Part shown: one piece after another, positions 52,321 through 63,535 of the stretch
Layout of the letters: every line of letters begins with the position of its first letter
Position numbering within the stretch: position 1 is the stretch's first letter
NCBI GenBank assembly: GCA_911728455.2
Contig: OU452239.1
Span: forward strand, 1,719,800 to 1,783,799
From: Marthasterias glacialis
Lineage: Eukaryota; Echinodermata; Asteroidea; Forcipulatida; Asteriidae
Direction of reading: 5' to 3'
DNA: 64,000 nucleotides
Position numbers and translations under genes: made by a program
The notes under the pieces: model-generated
Seen by the model: the letters and a program-made list of their open reading frames with translations, nothing else
What the model was told of the DNA's origin: nothing
Database searches by the model: none

Positions 52321-52328
52321 GGTTCAAC

Positions 52329-53440
52329 CATTAAAGTCAGACAACTTGCCCAAATGCAGGCTCAGAACTGATCAGCTGATTTCCCTTTTTTCTCCTTACA
52401 CAAGGTGTGAATTTTGTTCTTATTTCTTCACATTGAAAAGTAACTGATGTACCCTTAACAGATTCTTCATCTTAAAGCAGTACTAATACCTAATTCACAA
52501 CATGAGTTTTACAAATGAGTTTTACAAATGTATTTTCAAATCAAATGTATTTTCTTCATACACGATAAGGATAAACTGTCACACCCTAACAGCACACCAC
52601 GTCTTTTGGTGTCCCTGTTACAAATCAGTACCTTACTTTTGTCATATCTTAAGAACTTTCTTTTATGTTCTCTTTTTGTACTCCACCACCTTCTGTGTAC
52701 TGACAGCCAGCGATACTATGGTTAAGTTTAAAAAGTGAGTCTATTCTTAGCAGTATTACATTCCCACCCCGACCTCTTGAAAAAAAACTTTCTTAACAAC
52801 TTTTTAGCCTGAGAAGTTTTGTTTTCCCTGTTCATTGGAACATCTGAAGTGATCGTCTGAATCCAAACAGATTGACAAACAATTGCTTTATCCAGTTTCC
52901 TCGCAAGATGTAATTGTAGCGGCCGTTTCCTGTCCGCGTCACTCCAGACCACCTTCTACAGTTTCCTGTGTATTTAGTTCTAACAGGTCAGGATGCAATT
53001 CAATCCCCCTGGAAAATAAACAGCTTCCTGCCTGTCAAACATTGCCATTGACACTGTCAGTCAGTGTGGTAAATAGCAAGTTACGGTCCGGTCGCTGTAG
53101 GATTCTTAGTTCTCTGCAGATTTACACACGCGTGATTCTGTCAAAGAATTGCTGTAGAAATGACAGATGCAGAAATGATCGGTATTTTTTAACCTTGGAG
53201 GCATTGTCATCTCATCCCCTTTTTTTATATATATATCACTGATAGATCTCTGATCAGGAACACATCTAGAACCCCCGATTTGGATCTTTTATTTCCGCCG
53301 TTCTCATTTTCACTCCCCGTCCCTGGCTGTCGTTTCCTAAATCGCTGATCGATGTAAATGTACATTATCTCACAACTTCCGTCCATTTTATCTGTCTGGA
53401 TGCCGCACAGCGTTGTCTTTCACTCAATCATTGTGAACGT
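52329..53440. other. No gene recognised
   Basis: Near 52370, CTGATCAGCTGATTTCCCTT recalls the phrase at 57905 and 42495. No coding domain in the overlapping frames at 52502-53242. Confidence 0.35.
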
Positions 53441-53853
53441 TTATTTTAATCCCCAATGAAACACCTCCAAATCAGAAAGCTATAAACGCTACTCTTTTTT
53501 TCCTTATTCAGTCAAGTTTTTTATTTTATTTTATTGGAAAACGGAAATGGTCTTTGGAACACAGAATCATTGTGACATTTATTTTAATCCCCAATGAAAC
53601 ACCTTCAAATCAGAAAGCTATAAACGCTACTCTTTTTTTCCTTATTCAGTCAAGTTTTTTATTTTATTTTATTGGAAAACAGAAATGGTCTTTGGAACAC
53701 AGAATCATTGTGACATTTATTTTAATCCCCAATGAAACACCTTCAAATCAGAAAGCTATAAACGCTACTCTTTTTTCCTTATTCAGTCGAGTTTTTTTTA
53801 TTATATTGGAAAACAGAAATGGTCCTTGGAACACAGAATAACATTGTCATGTT
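53441..53853 (+). repeat. Tandem array U, three units of 138 bp
   Basis: TTATTTTAATCCCCAATGAA occurs at 53441, 53579 and 53717, exactly 138 bp apart. Each is followed by TCAGAAAGCTATAAACGCTA, TTCCTTATTCAGTC and GGAAAACAGAAATGG. Units are more than 90 per cent alike by eye, so the expansion is recent. 138 is divisible by three, so an open frame with a 46-residue repeat crosses it without other evidence of coding. Confidence 0.95.
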
Positions 53854-56800
53854 CAAAAAGTACCCATACAGCACCCCTATATTAAATACAGTACAATATT
53901 GCTTCATATTTAAATGAGTTTGTTACAACTATCATCCTTTTTTTTCTTGTATTGTATTCACATTTGTCTGACATGTTCTTTAAGTTTTGGAACTCTTTAC
54001 AGAATGGCATTAGAAGCAAACGGGTGACGTGAGTTTTTAAATTTTTGTGTGAAATTCCAAGCCCCGAGCAAAGGTGCACAGAGCGCGCTCATGTTGTGTA
54101 ACGCTTCGTTTCACCCACACAAACAGGACAGATGGCACTGAATATTTTGCCAATTTTTTGGCTATTGTGCGGGGGGGGGGGGGGGGGGAGTTCATGGCCA
54201 AGGTTTTGCATTTTGACAATTTCTCAGTAGTGAAAAAAAAAACCAAACAAACAAACAAACGTGGCAATACATAACTGTAATTATACTAGTACACTTGGGT
54301 AAAACCATCTCTTTTGGGAGGAGTGGTGGCTCTGAAAAGAGCGGGTGTTTTCTGGACGTTTGGAACCGTATACTCTGCTGGACTCCAGGAGAAAAAACAT
54401 GGTGCTTCAAAGAGAACCTTTGTTCTCTTGGCCTTGTCGAGTCGAGGTTTCTTTCTCAAGGTGCCAGCATGTTAGATGTGCTCTGTGCATTGTCGGAGAC
54501 ATACGCACAAGTTTTTGTAAGTTGTTTGTTTGGAAACAACATCAAAATTTAAAAATAAGAAAAATATAAAAATTGAAAACAATTTAGGTCATGCAGCTTT
54601 AACTACAGAGCCACAGCATGTTAATTTCCCGAAGGTGTCGCCCACTCCTGAATTTACATAAATATGAATAAATCGAACACTCCTTACTTACTATTGGTTG
54701 ATTAAGTCAAAGGCTTTGGCCGTTTACATCCCAGAGGGGGGATGAATCATATGCAATTTAGGATTGTTTATGGCAAGTTTAGGATTGGCATTCGAATGTC
54801 ATAACAGCAAAAGTTTTATTGCGTCACTCCGGAAATAAATCGGCAATCATCTGCAAGACCAGATGGATTTTCGTCTTCTCCAAACTGACATGTGACATGA
54901 GTTGATAATAAACCTCATGTAAGATTTTTTTTCCCTTTCTTTTTTCCCGCTATGGATAAACTCAAACACGCTCTTGTGCGGTTGTACGCCACACTTTTTT
55001 AATACCAACCGTGTTTATGTAGGGAGATCTACATGATTTATCATCGTCGTTCGGCGTATTTAGCATCTGAGGTACGGCATTAGAGATCGTACCTCTGGGT
55101 TTTTTCAACCCACACGTCCAACTGATTAATTAATCTCGGGGTGTCACCGAGTTTCAAGCTCGAGAAAGTCACGTTGTGCAGTCGTACTAATTGAAGACCA
55201 GCGGGATGATGAATACTCTGGCTTCACTTGGTCCGGTGAATCACGTAAAAAGTTCCAAGCGGATTTTTTTTCTCACCGAGAGCTTCTGTAGGACATGGGT
55301 GACTAATACCAACTTGGAAGAATTATTTGCACCGCACATCCCCTTTTGCATTTATTGATATAACATGTAGTTCCCTTCAGGGTGTATGCTGTAATACAAG
55401 ATTGCGTCGTGCGCCCGGAAGAAGGTGGCAAAGCTGTAGTGACCATTTTTATCTGGCACACAAATTACAACTTTTTGCCCCAGCAGAAGGTCACAAGCAA
55501 TAACATGGCTCTTTGAAAAAAAAAAAAAAGTATGGCATAATTGAGTTGAGTTTGAGTTGAGTTTCACCACAGAGATAGCTCTATGGTTTCACCAGGGTTT
55601 ACCTGTCACACTGACACTCTCTGAATTGATCGTCCCTGTCAAGAAACACAAACCGCTTAATGAATTAATGAGTTTTAAAAGTGCAAGCGTGCACGTATTA
55701 CCCATGTTTAGGTTATTGGTTGTGATAGTACATTAACCGTGACGATCATTGCCACCCTCTGCCTTCTGAGTGGGAGTGATGATGGTGATGGAAAACTTCA
55801 ACAGATTTTTTTCTCTCTCGCTCTCTTACGTAGGGAAGCGATGGGCTGAAGTTTAAAAACCAGCTAAAATAATCACAATCATCGGGACATATAAATACAG
55901 GCGGATTAAAGATCGGAAATTTGTTTTTGTTCGTGAGGTAAACTTTAACAAATCACTATGATTGGCTTGAGATGTCTTGGGATGATGGGTAGAGAGGGAG
56001 GGGGGGGGGAAACGGAGAGAGATTAATGCGTATGGATTAGATCGAAAAAACTAAATGTCCTTCTAAACATTGTCATCATGAGGAAGTAATCAGTCTTGTG
56101 GTGGTGGGGGGGGGGGTATGTAGGGAGCGAGTTTTTTTCCGTCTTGGTATGGTGTGGGAGTCCCACATCAAGATTAAATTGTAAATCACTGGTTGCCAGT
56201 CGCCTGTGTCGGCATGTCGTGCTACCTTGTTTGAAAAATACACAAGCGTTTGAATAGGCTGAAGATGATGGTTTGAGCAGACTGAGGGGGTCGCTTGGGG
56301 TCAGGGGAAAGCTGCTCACGTCATCAGAGACTGAGCCAGCAGAGCAGCAAGGCATACTGCCTCGACCCTGGCCGAGAGAGAGAGAGAGAGAGCTGGCAGG
56401 GATATTGGCAACAGTCATTCAATGAAGCAGGGGCCAAGGGTTCCAGTTAGGCCTGCTGTGCGCTACTCGGAGGGTTTGTTTTGCTTGTAAGAAAAGTCGG
56501 GAGAGAGATTGGTCGCATGCAGAGGAGAGAGTAAAAGAACTCCAGAGTTACAAGAGCAAGAATACTAGACGGACGATAGGAAATAAGTAGACACCTATTG
56601 GTAAGTCGGGAGTTGTTGTATACAATACTGAGGCTATGGTATAGGGTCGGGTGCCTGGGTCGTAGGTCATGTTTATGAAGTGAAGTCGAAGAAAGAAGAA
56701 GTATGTCTGAGGCACTTTGGTGAGTGTTGACGGTGGTTGTTGTTGATGGCTGAAGGGGGGAAGTTCAGCGGTGTGTGCTGTACTTTGGTGGAGTCATCAG

Positions 56801-57289
56801 GCGAATGTAGGACTTTCTCTTTCTTTCTTGGGTGTTGTGTAAATTGTTTGGGGGACTTCGGCTTTCGGCCCGTGGGATAGTTCAAACAAACAAAAGACTT
56901 TGTCAAATAAAAAATAATTGTTGCTATGTTTTTTTTTGGATGACATATTCATCACCAGGATTTCAACAGACTTTTTAAATCATCCATTAATGTAAAAATG
57001 ATCTTGACATTTTTTGAAGACACATCTGAAAGGAAAACAACCTATGATTTGTGAATGTTTCTCTTCGTTTCTTTGTTGTGAATGAAGGAGGGGGAGTGTC
57101 TTTTATCCTCTAGACCAAGGGGAAAACCCGGGAAGCTGCCAATTTTTAGAAACGATTTTGTTTTTCATTTTAACACAAACCAGCCGCCAAACATTACCAG
57201 TTGCAAATTTATAACCACTTTCCTTAACAGAAAGAAAAAAAATTTCACTACAACTCAAATCCAGTCTAGCCCTCAGAACATCCCAAGCT
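53854..57289. other. No supported gene (3.4 kb, mostly unique)
   Basis: The longest stretch without recognised elements. It holds G runs (54170-54189, 55999-56009, 56106-56117), an A run at 55517-55529 and a (GA)n tract at 56374-56391. A GTAAGT donor-like site occurs near 56601 after a purine-rich segment. The minus-strand frame at 56023-56418 is Ser/Pro-rich without a recognisable domain. A non-coding exon or regulatory region is possible but I see nothing that demonstrates it. Confidence 0.35.
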
Positions 57290-57372
57290 TTAAGCCTTTG
57301 AGCCTATGAGAAAGGCTGAGCCTTTGAGAAAGACTCTGCTAGGGTCAAAACGTGAGGCCATTAGCAAATTTT
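57290..57372. mobile_element. Hairpin MITE K, copy 4 (half)
   Basis: AGCCTTTGAGAAAGACTCTG, CTAGGGTCAAAACGTGAGGC and CATTAGCAAATTTTAAG are the right half of K3 at 37838. The GAGAAAGRCT unit is partly duplicated upstream (GCCTATGAGAAAGGCTGAG). Confidence 0.65.
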
Positions 57373-57397
57373 AAGCTTTAATATAATTAGTAAGTTT

Positions 57398-57500
57398 TTA
57401 GTGAACAAAGAAAAATCGACTAGAGCGGGATTTGAACCTGCTGTCTCTGGATTTACACGCCTGCACTCTACCAACTTAGCTATCTAGCCCTATGTTGGCA
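57398..57500 (-). mobile_element. SINE B (tRNA-headed), copy 3
   Basis: Minus strand: GGGCTAGATAGCTAAGTTGG, TAGAGTGCAGGCGTGTAAAT and GCAGGTTCAAATCCCGCTCT. The 7-bp acceptor stem pairs (GGCTAGA with TCTAGTC, one G-T). The T stem has one mismatch, and the D and anticodon stems are degenerate. It looks tRNA-like but defective. Downstream TTTTTCTTTGTTCAC is shared with the other SINE B copies. Confidence 0.7.
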
Positions 57501-58567
57501 GTCTTCCTTCTGTCAATATCTTTGTATCATGTGTTAATCATTGTAAAATGTCAGGTTTGTCGAGGAGCAATTCTAGTTTTTAATTAACTACCGCTTATCA
57601 TCCGCAGATTGCTTTGTGCACTGCCTTAAATAAAAGCTTATAACTTTCTCAAATCAGTGAAAGTAGCTATTTTAAATCTTAATCTAGATTTTTGGGGTCA
57701 AATTGGCAACAAATCTGACCTAGCATCTTTAAGTGTAGTTATCATCCAGAGAAATATTTCCGTCAGACAGAAATACTTAAGTAAAGAAATAATTGTTGAC
57801 GACCCCTAGTTGTATTGCTTATTTTGATTGTCGGTATCGAATTAAGCAAATTGTCCAACACAAAGCATAAACCATTTTACACTCAGGCATGTGACAATTC
57901 AGTAGATCAGCTGATTTCCTCTTTTATTCCTTCTTTTTTAGTGCCATAGAAAAAAACCCTGAAAACTTTGTAGTAAGTTTTGTATGCAAGGCAGTTTCTT
58001 TATCCCTTTTTTTTCTTTCAAAAACAAAATTGCATGTCTGTACACACTTTTTACGAAAGCTAAATCACCGATTTGCTGAAACTTTCACTATCTTTTTCTG
58101 TGTGTTTATTGAAACTTTTATCAAATGCTTCAGTCTTCCAGAAGCCAAAAATACATAATCTCTAAACATTTCTTGTAGAAAACCAATGGGTTTCCTCTCC
58201 GTCCTTTGTGGAGTTGCTCACTACAGGAGCTGGCACTTTGTCCAGTGGCTGTACCAGGCATACTGTACATGTGTTGATATGGTATATTGCATGGATGAGT
58301 GTGTTGTCAAGTGCTTAAACTAAGTACTCGATGAGTGCCAGTGATGGTTGATTGTTGTTTTAGACGCTCTGCTGTGCTGCTTTTTTTTTCGGCACCTAGG
58401 TACAAACTGCTTTTGTTTATCCGTGATGGTAAATTTTGTAGTTGTTTGCCCTGCAGTGAGTTTATGTGTGCCTGTATTGAAACGGATGGTACATTTATTA
58501 AGGGAAGAAAAGAGCGGCGACCATGTCTTCAAAGGCTGTTTCGAACTGGCATTGTCGTGGCTGTGTG
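57501..58567. other. No gene recognised
   Basis: The phrase CAGGCATGTGACAATTCAGT, then AGATCAGCTGATTTCCTC, near 57888 recurs in degenerate form at 39068, 42478 and 52352. Otherwise unique-looking. Confidence 0.35.
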
Positions 58568-58682
58568 ATAAAGGAACGAGTCGAAGGCGTGGTCCTGTAT
58601 CGCAGCGGCCACGACCCTGCTGATTTTAAACGGCCATTTCAGACCGAGTCACTGCTCTTTTATTCCTATTCATAAATGACTG
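58568..58682 (+). repeat. Diverged dispersed repeat Z, copy 2
   Basis: Partner of 1009-1130, with CGGCCACGACCCTGCTGATT, TTAAACGGCCATTTCAGACC and CACTGCTCTTTTATTCC aligned in order. Confidence 0.45.
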
Positions 58683-59470
58683 CTTTGTTAAAAATGTTGG
58701 AAAATCTGTAAAGATGTTTTGCAAGTTTTCAATTTCTGTCATGCCCTCATGCTCATTTAAAAGAGTGGAATAGCATGGAACACTCAACGGTTGTGTGTTT
58801 ACGCGAGAGTATTAATAGACTCTACATTGAGTACCAGTATGAATTGATTGCAATACGCATAAAATAGTGCCCTCGTGAGTAAGCGCACCAACACGCAAAT
58901 GAGCGCCGAACGCACATTCACAGCTCTCTTAATCAGCCGCTTATAAACCAGTTTTAAATGGTCATGTGACCACCTTTCAACCAATAGGACTGCCTAAAGT
59001 GCCTCCTTAAAGCATAGGGCTTGTATTTGCTTCTTGTTTTGAGTGAACGTAGAAAATTGAGCACAATCTCATATTAAGCCATATGGCAATCTATCAACTG
59101 GTGCCCCAGCTAAGCGACCGGTGCCCCTCCTAGTGGTCACTGTACTATACCATCAGGTCCATCCCCTTGTACCTGCCACCAGTGTGAAATGAAACAGTGG
59201 ATCAAAACCTGCTAGACCCTATGGCATTTATATAGCTTGCTCATGATTGTATAGGCCTACAGCTCCAGTAGAAGGTTTAAGAATCAGAGTTGCCGTGGTC
59301 CCAGAAAGTAAAGTTTTTACGAGTCGTAGCTCGAGGGCTCTGAGTCTCTGTACAAGAAGCCCCCACTGTGAGTTGCTCTTTCTTGGTTGGACAACTGCGT
59401 GACCAGAAGCGATAGTTTTGAGTGGTCATCTTGTGAAAGCAGAACGAAAAATAATTTACTGCAGTTCCTT
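58683..59470. other. No gene recognised
   Basis: Unique-looking sequence without coding support. Confidence 0.35.
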
Positions 59471-59478
59471 GGTAGAGG

Positions 59479-59813
59479 CAAAGATACTAGAAACACAAGA
59501 TAGGACACTTGTGCCGTTTTGCACTGTAGCAGATGTTACGCCTTTACACCTACCAACCACGTGATGGCGCCCTTCCCCATGTGTCAATTTCTCTAGGATT
59601 ATTGGCACAATTTATGGCCGAACACCAACTTTTCGATCTTTTGCCTTCACCTTTTTTAGGTGGTGGTATCCTTTGGCGTAAGTTTTTCCATTTAGTAGGC
59701 CCTACTTATTGCGTAAATAATCTTTGGTTTTCCTACCAAACGACAGCAGGCGTCCCAATTTTGCATTTCATGTTTCTGAATAGAGTGTCTTATCTTGGTT
59801 TCGTAGTATCTTT
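59479..59813 (+). mobile_element. MITE M, copy 3, complete with target duplication
   Basis: CAAAGATACTAGAAACACAA-GATAGGACACT at the left and AGTGTCTTATCTTGGTTTCG-TAGTATCTTT at the right are the inverted ends. GGTAGAGG flanks it exactly (59471-59478 and 59814-59821), the same 8-bp geometry as copy 2 but a different target. It lies in the opposite orientation to copy 2; 335 bp. An open frame of 147 codons runs through it but matches no transposase and is absent from copy 2. Confidence 0.85.
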
Positions 59814-59816
59814 GGT

Positions 59817-59928
59817 AGAGGGCAACTCTATGAGGGAAACACAAATTTGTTCTCCAACATTTCAGTGGGCACCAAGGCAAATGACCAGAGGCATGGAGAC
59901 AGTTGCCTCTGTGAAGTACCATGCCTTG
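59817..59928 (-). mobile_element. MITE D, minus-strand fragment abutting M3
   Basis: Minus-orientation D blocks: GAGGGCAACTCTATGAGGGA (the GGTGCCCTC end), AACATTTCAGTGGGCACCAA, GGCAAATGACCAGAGGCA and GTTGCCTCTGTGAAGTACCA. The left half of D is missing exactly where M3 begins, and the M3 target GGTAGAGG matches the D phrase CGACAGAGG. M3 therefore probably inserted into this D copy. Confidence 0.65.
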
Positions 59929-61239
59929 GAGGTTAAAAAAAATTGGAAGATTGTAAATTTATTCGGAGCAATGTAATTACTGGCCGAACAAACAAAGTAC
60001 AGGGGTAGATCTCAACATTGTGTCAACAAGAGTAAATGTTTACAAAGTGGTAACTAAGGAATGCTACTTTATTAATTTCAAAGGGAGATTGCGTCTTCCC
60101 TTTAACTTTTCTATAATCTCACTCTGCGGGAAAAACAACTTTCCAGTATGATCTATAATCTAGCATGCCATTCCAATCTAGGTATCGTTGTGGTTCATTG
60201 CCCTCAGTGGTCCTAATGTTTCAGGGGTGTATTTCCCTTAGGGACACTGGTCTTGGAACCCTCAACCAACAGTAAGCCAGAAGTCACTTCATTTCTTCTT
60301 TCAGAGTTGGTTTTTTTATGGTGTGCTGTTTAATATTGCCTCCCCAGGGCACTGCATTGGGGCCTCGTGGTCTTGGCTCCTCATTTTCCAGATTGGGAGT
60401 TTTTAATATTGTCTTCTTCTGCTCTTTCGTCGGCCATGGTTGTTGAAGCCAGAGGGACAAGCTATGATGTCAGAATGCGTTAGGGGGCTTGGGAGTCTGG
60501 ATGGGGTTCAACACTGGTAATCGATACACACTGACGGGTTACACAGGTGGGACTCAGATGGTCTTGTCTTCACCGGTTCCCCGTTTGATTGGGTGATTTG
60601 TTCTGAAGACGTAGGGGGAAAAAAAAAAACATTACACATGTCCCGGAAATAATCGCTGATGGAATTTTCTGTTGATAAGGGGGATTTGTAGGAACTTCAA
60701 CTTGACATTTTTAACAACTGTTTGGTATGTAGGCCATGTGTTTGCATTTAGGTTGTTACCTTTGCTCCTGTTTTGGTGTTCCTTTTTTGGTTTTAATCCT
60801 TTTGGAGGCAATTTACCCTTTGTGGTTTTCTTGACAAACGATTTTCTAGAAGCTGGCAGGGTACTCTTTTAGCAGTGGTCTGCTGGCCAAGACTCAGTCT
60901 GAGAGGTCTGGCTGGCCAGTTTATTGTTTCATTTGCTGATGTCAAACACTGATTGCTCATATTTCTTCAAAGTACAATTGGTTTAACATTGATGGTGTTG
61001 AAAGGAATAATGGTAAGAACTGCTCAGTACGATTTCATTAGTGCCCTGGTCATTGGGCCAATAACATTCCTGTAATCTTTCTCAGCTCCCCAGGGAGTAT
61101 ACAGCCCCAAGCTGCCATGGCGCTCCGGAGACACTCCGAATGTACTTTGTACACGTACATATAGGCCTAGTTCCCTTTATTTAATTTCATTTTTTTGTAC
61201 AAAAAATTGCAGTTTGTAAAAAAAAGGTTGCAATTTTTG
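59929..61239. other. No gene recognised
   Basis: Unique-looking sequence with an A run near 60620. No coding domain. Confidence 0.35.
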
Positions 61240-61385
61240 TTCATGGATTCATGTTTCGACCTTATTAGAGTCTTTCTCAAAGGCTAAAATAAAAGACTGT
61301 GTTAGGGCCATTTGCATTTGTTGGGATTTACATCACAGTTCCTTTTGGCTGGTAAACAATTTGTAACAGCTAATTCTGTTTTCTC
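61240..61385. mobile_element. Hairpin MITE K, copy 5
   Basis: TTCATGTTTCGACCTTATTA, GAGTCTTTCTCAAAGGCTAA, AGACTGTGTTAGGGCC and CTTTTGGCTGGTAAACAATT, then TGTAACAGCTAATT, follow the K order. Confidence 0.6.
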
Positions 61386-62105
61386 CTAAAAAAAGTTGTC
61401 TACTGCATGTTCTAAGCAAAGTTGATGAACATCTCAGTGTGGAATGGCTGTAGTTCTGCTTCTTTTTGGTTTCGCTAGTTTCTTTTTGAGAAAGTTTCCC
61501 CGCACTTAGTAATTTTATCACTGACCTCATGTCCTTCAAGCTATCAGCAGAGAAATCCCCAAATTTGCAACAGTTATTAAAAAGTCTTCATTCAGTACAG
61601 CTGGTTTTTACCACAGATTACACAAAAGTCGCGGGGAGCCTTGGATTCTTGACCTCCCACGGTCCCTCGGGCCGGGCTGCTGGGCGGAATTGCGGCACTC
61701 TCTGTCTTTTTCAGTTCAAGGAATGAGTGACACCCTCGAGGGCAAACAAAAAAATCACATTGACCCAGGGAAATCCATTGAAGGCAATTGATTTTGAAAC
61801 CACTGTGCTAAACACCCCCAAGAATCTATAACGAAGGGCATCAAAACCTACCGCAAAACAAACCCACTTGATTTTAATCGAAGATTGTGGGAAAATGCTT
61901 TTTTTTTTGGGGGGGGGGATGAAAACTGCTGTTGGCAATATCGGTGGTTCCTTTGCGTTGGTATTAGAATTAAGATTATCACATCAACTTATTTTACTGT
62001 ACATTTATCTTATTTTACACAAAATTATTTTGTTAAGGTGGGTGGTACATGTACTTTCATCTTTCAAATGATTTACTTGTGTTGTGGTTAAAATGTTGGA
62101 ATACT
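61386..62105. other. No gene recognised
   Basis: Contains adjacent T and G runs (61900-61918). No supported coding frame. Confidence 0.35.
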
Positions 62106-62350
62106 ACTCTCTAAATGTAAAAGAGTGAAAAACCACTCCTTTTGTCCTCCATACCACTCTTGCAAGGAGCCATATGGCGAACAACTCTTTTTAGAGTGAA
62201 AAACATGTATTTTCACTAGATTTTGAGTGAAATTCACTCCACTTTCACTCAAAAAAGGGTGGTGAAGAGTGAGTTTCACTCTCAAAAGAGCCAAACTGAC
62301 ACCACTCTGGCAAGCGAGTGAAATTTTGACTCTTTTTACATTTAGAGAGT
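62106..62350. mobile_element. MITE N, copy 2, complete (245 bp)
   Basis: ACTCTCTAAATGTAAAAGAG at the left and CTCTTTTTACATTTAGAGAGT at the right are inverted over about 21 bp with one mismatch. The interior is rich in AGAGTGAAA and TTTCACTC blocks, which themselves form nested inverted repeats. No coding frame and no certain target duplication. Confidence 0.8.
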
Positions 62351-62545
62351 AAATAAGTCAAAGCACTGTTTCATACAAAAGCTTGTTTTACTAAAACTTT
62401 TTTTTTGAGAAAGTTTCTATTCTCATTGAATAGTTGACTCCAGATACACTTAATGATAAGTTAAACAAGAACCCATCCTCACCAATTTTCCAGAAGTTGT
62501 TGTTCTTGTCTTGCTGACATTTTCATCTGTCAAAATTTTCTTTTG

Positions 62546-62902
62546 TTAGAGGTACATTACAAGATTGGTATTCATAAAAAATTGTTTTATTAGTTTCAGT
62601 CTGAATGCTTACTGATTATGATGTTCATACCAGTACCAATCTTCCATCGAAATATTTCTGTCTGAAATACCGTCAAAGTCGAGAAAATAGAATTTGAAGA
62701 CCCCGATTATAATTTCGGATGTAACAATCAAAATTAAGGACAATGTGTTTACATGCTGAAAAGTGTGCATGGTTTTTCTCTATTTTCTCCTGACTGGGAC
62801 AACGGATTGAGCCAAAATTTTCATAGGTATGTTTTTTATGTGTATATTAAATCACACAAAGTAAGAACACTGCTCTAACAGCTTTACAAATAACATATTT
62901 TG
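62546..62902 (+). mobile_element. TTAA MITE F, copy 3, with decayed ends
   Basis: TTAGAGGTACATTACAAGAT-TGGTATTCAT begins the copy. GTCGAGAAAATAGAATTTGA, GGACAATGTGTTTACATGCT, GAAAAGTGTGCATGG and TTTTCATAGGTATGTTTTTT follow in order. The ends have decayed (TTAG at the left; the right CCTTTAA is lost). The body matches F1 and F2 closely and shows the site where H inserted in F1. Confidence 0.8.
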
Positions 62903-63370
62903 AGGTGGGTGATTATGTTTTTTTTTGGTTTTTTTCAAGGCCAAATATCATACCTGATAAGCATGTACCGAAAGTTTAACTTTTGCTTAGCAAGTTCTGT
63001 CGGCTAACATAAAAATGCATTAATAAGCATGATAAGCAGGACAGTTCTTTTCAGAACTGAGTTGTCCCCCTGAATTCCGAAATCTACTCTGCGGTAGTAG
63101 AAGAATAGCAAGACAAGTTCTCACAAGAACAATCTACTGTATATAGCAAAGTAGATATAATCACATGGTGTTACCGCAAACCAAATTAACATTGATACCT
63201 CACCATGCAATGCCTCAAAACCTATAAAACATAAAACTGTTTCTATTGACTTTTAAAGATGTTTACTTTTCAATTTTCATTTTTATTTGAATACACAAGT
63301 TGGAATGTGATTCTTATTAGTTTATGAAAGTATTTTTTTCCTGAATGAATTCATGTTGGATTTATTTACC
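62903..63370. other. No gene; weak CC-like phrases
   Basis: GCTTAGCAAGTTCTGTCGGC and GATAAGCAGGACAG near 62985-63045 recall element CC but are too short to call. Confidence 0.3.
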
Positions 63371-63535
63371 AGGCCTCGATTTAGCCCACGGCACCCACAG
63401 CAATTGCCGCGGTGCCCTGTGCTTTTGCTGTGGTGCCCTCTGCAAAGTTTCAATACAAAGTTACATTTTTCTCATACAAGTGCCCCTTACCAGAGGAAAA
63501 CTGCTGTGCCTTTTCAAGAGCGAAGTTCAAGGCCT
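63371..63535 (+). mobile_element. MITE D subfamily, copy 6
   Basis: AGGCCTCGATTTAGCCCACG begins and GCGAAGTTCAAGGCCT ends a 165-bp element with the same layout as D (GGTGCCCT repeats, GTTTCAATACAAAGTTAC, TTTTCTCATACAAGTGCCCC, TTCAAGAGCGAAG) but diverged sequence. It is therefore a sister subfamily; its AGGCCT ends are intact. Confidence 0.65.

Noticed and set aside
53554-53841. Open frame with a 46-residue repeat
   Set aside because: Created by the 138-bp tandem array, whose period is a multiple of three. The peptide has no recognisable domain.
57418-57495. tRNA gene on the minus strand (acceptor stem pairs)
   Set aside because: The D and anticodon stems are degenerate, and the copy belongs to the SINE B family. 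A covariance-model scan would be the deciding test.
59533-59976. 147-codon open frame, plus strand
   Set aside because: Most of it lies inside MITE M and the adjoining D fragment. The other complete M copy has no equivalent frame and no transposase motif is seen.
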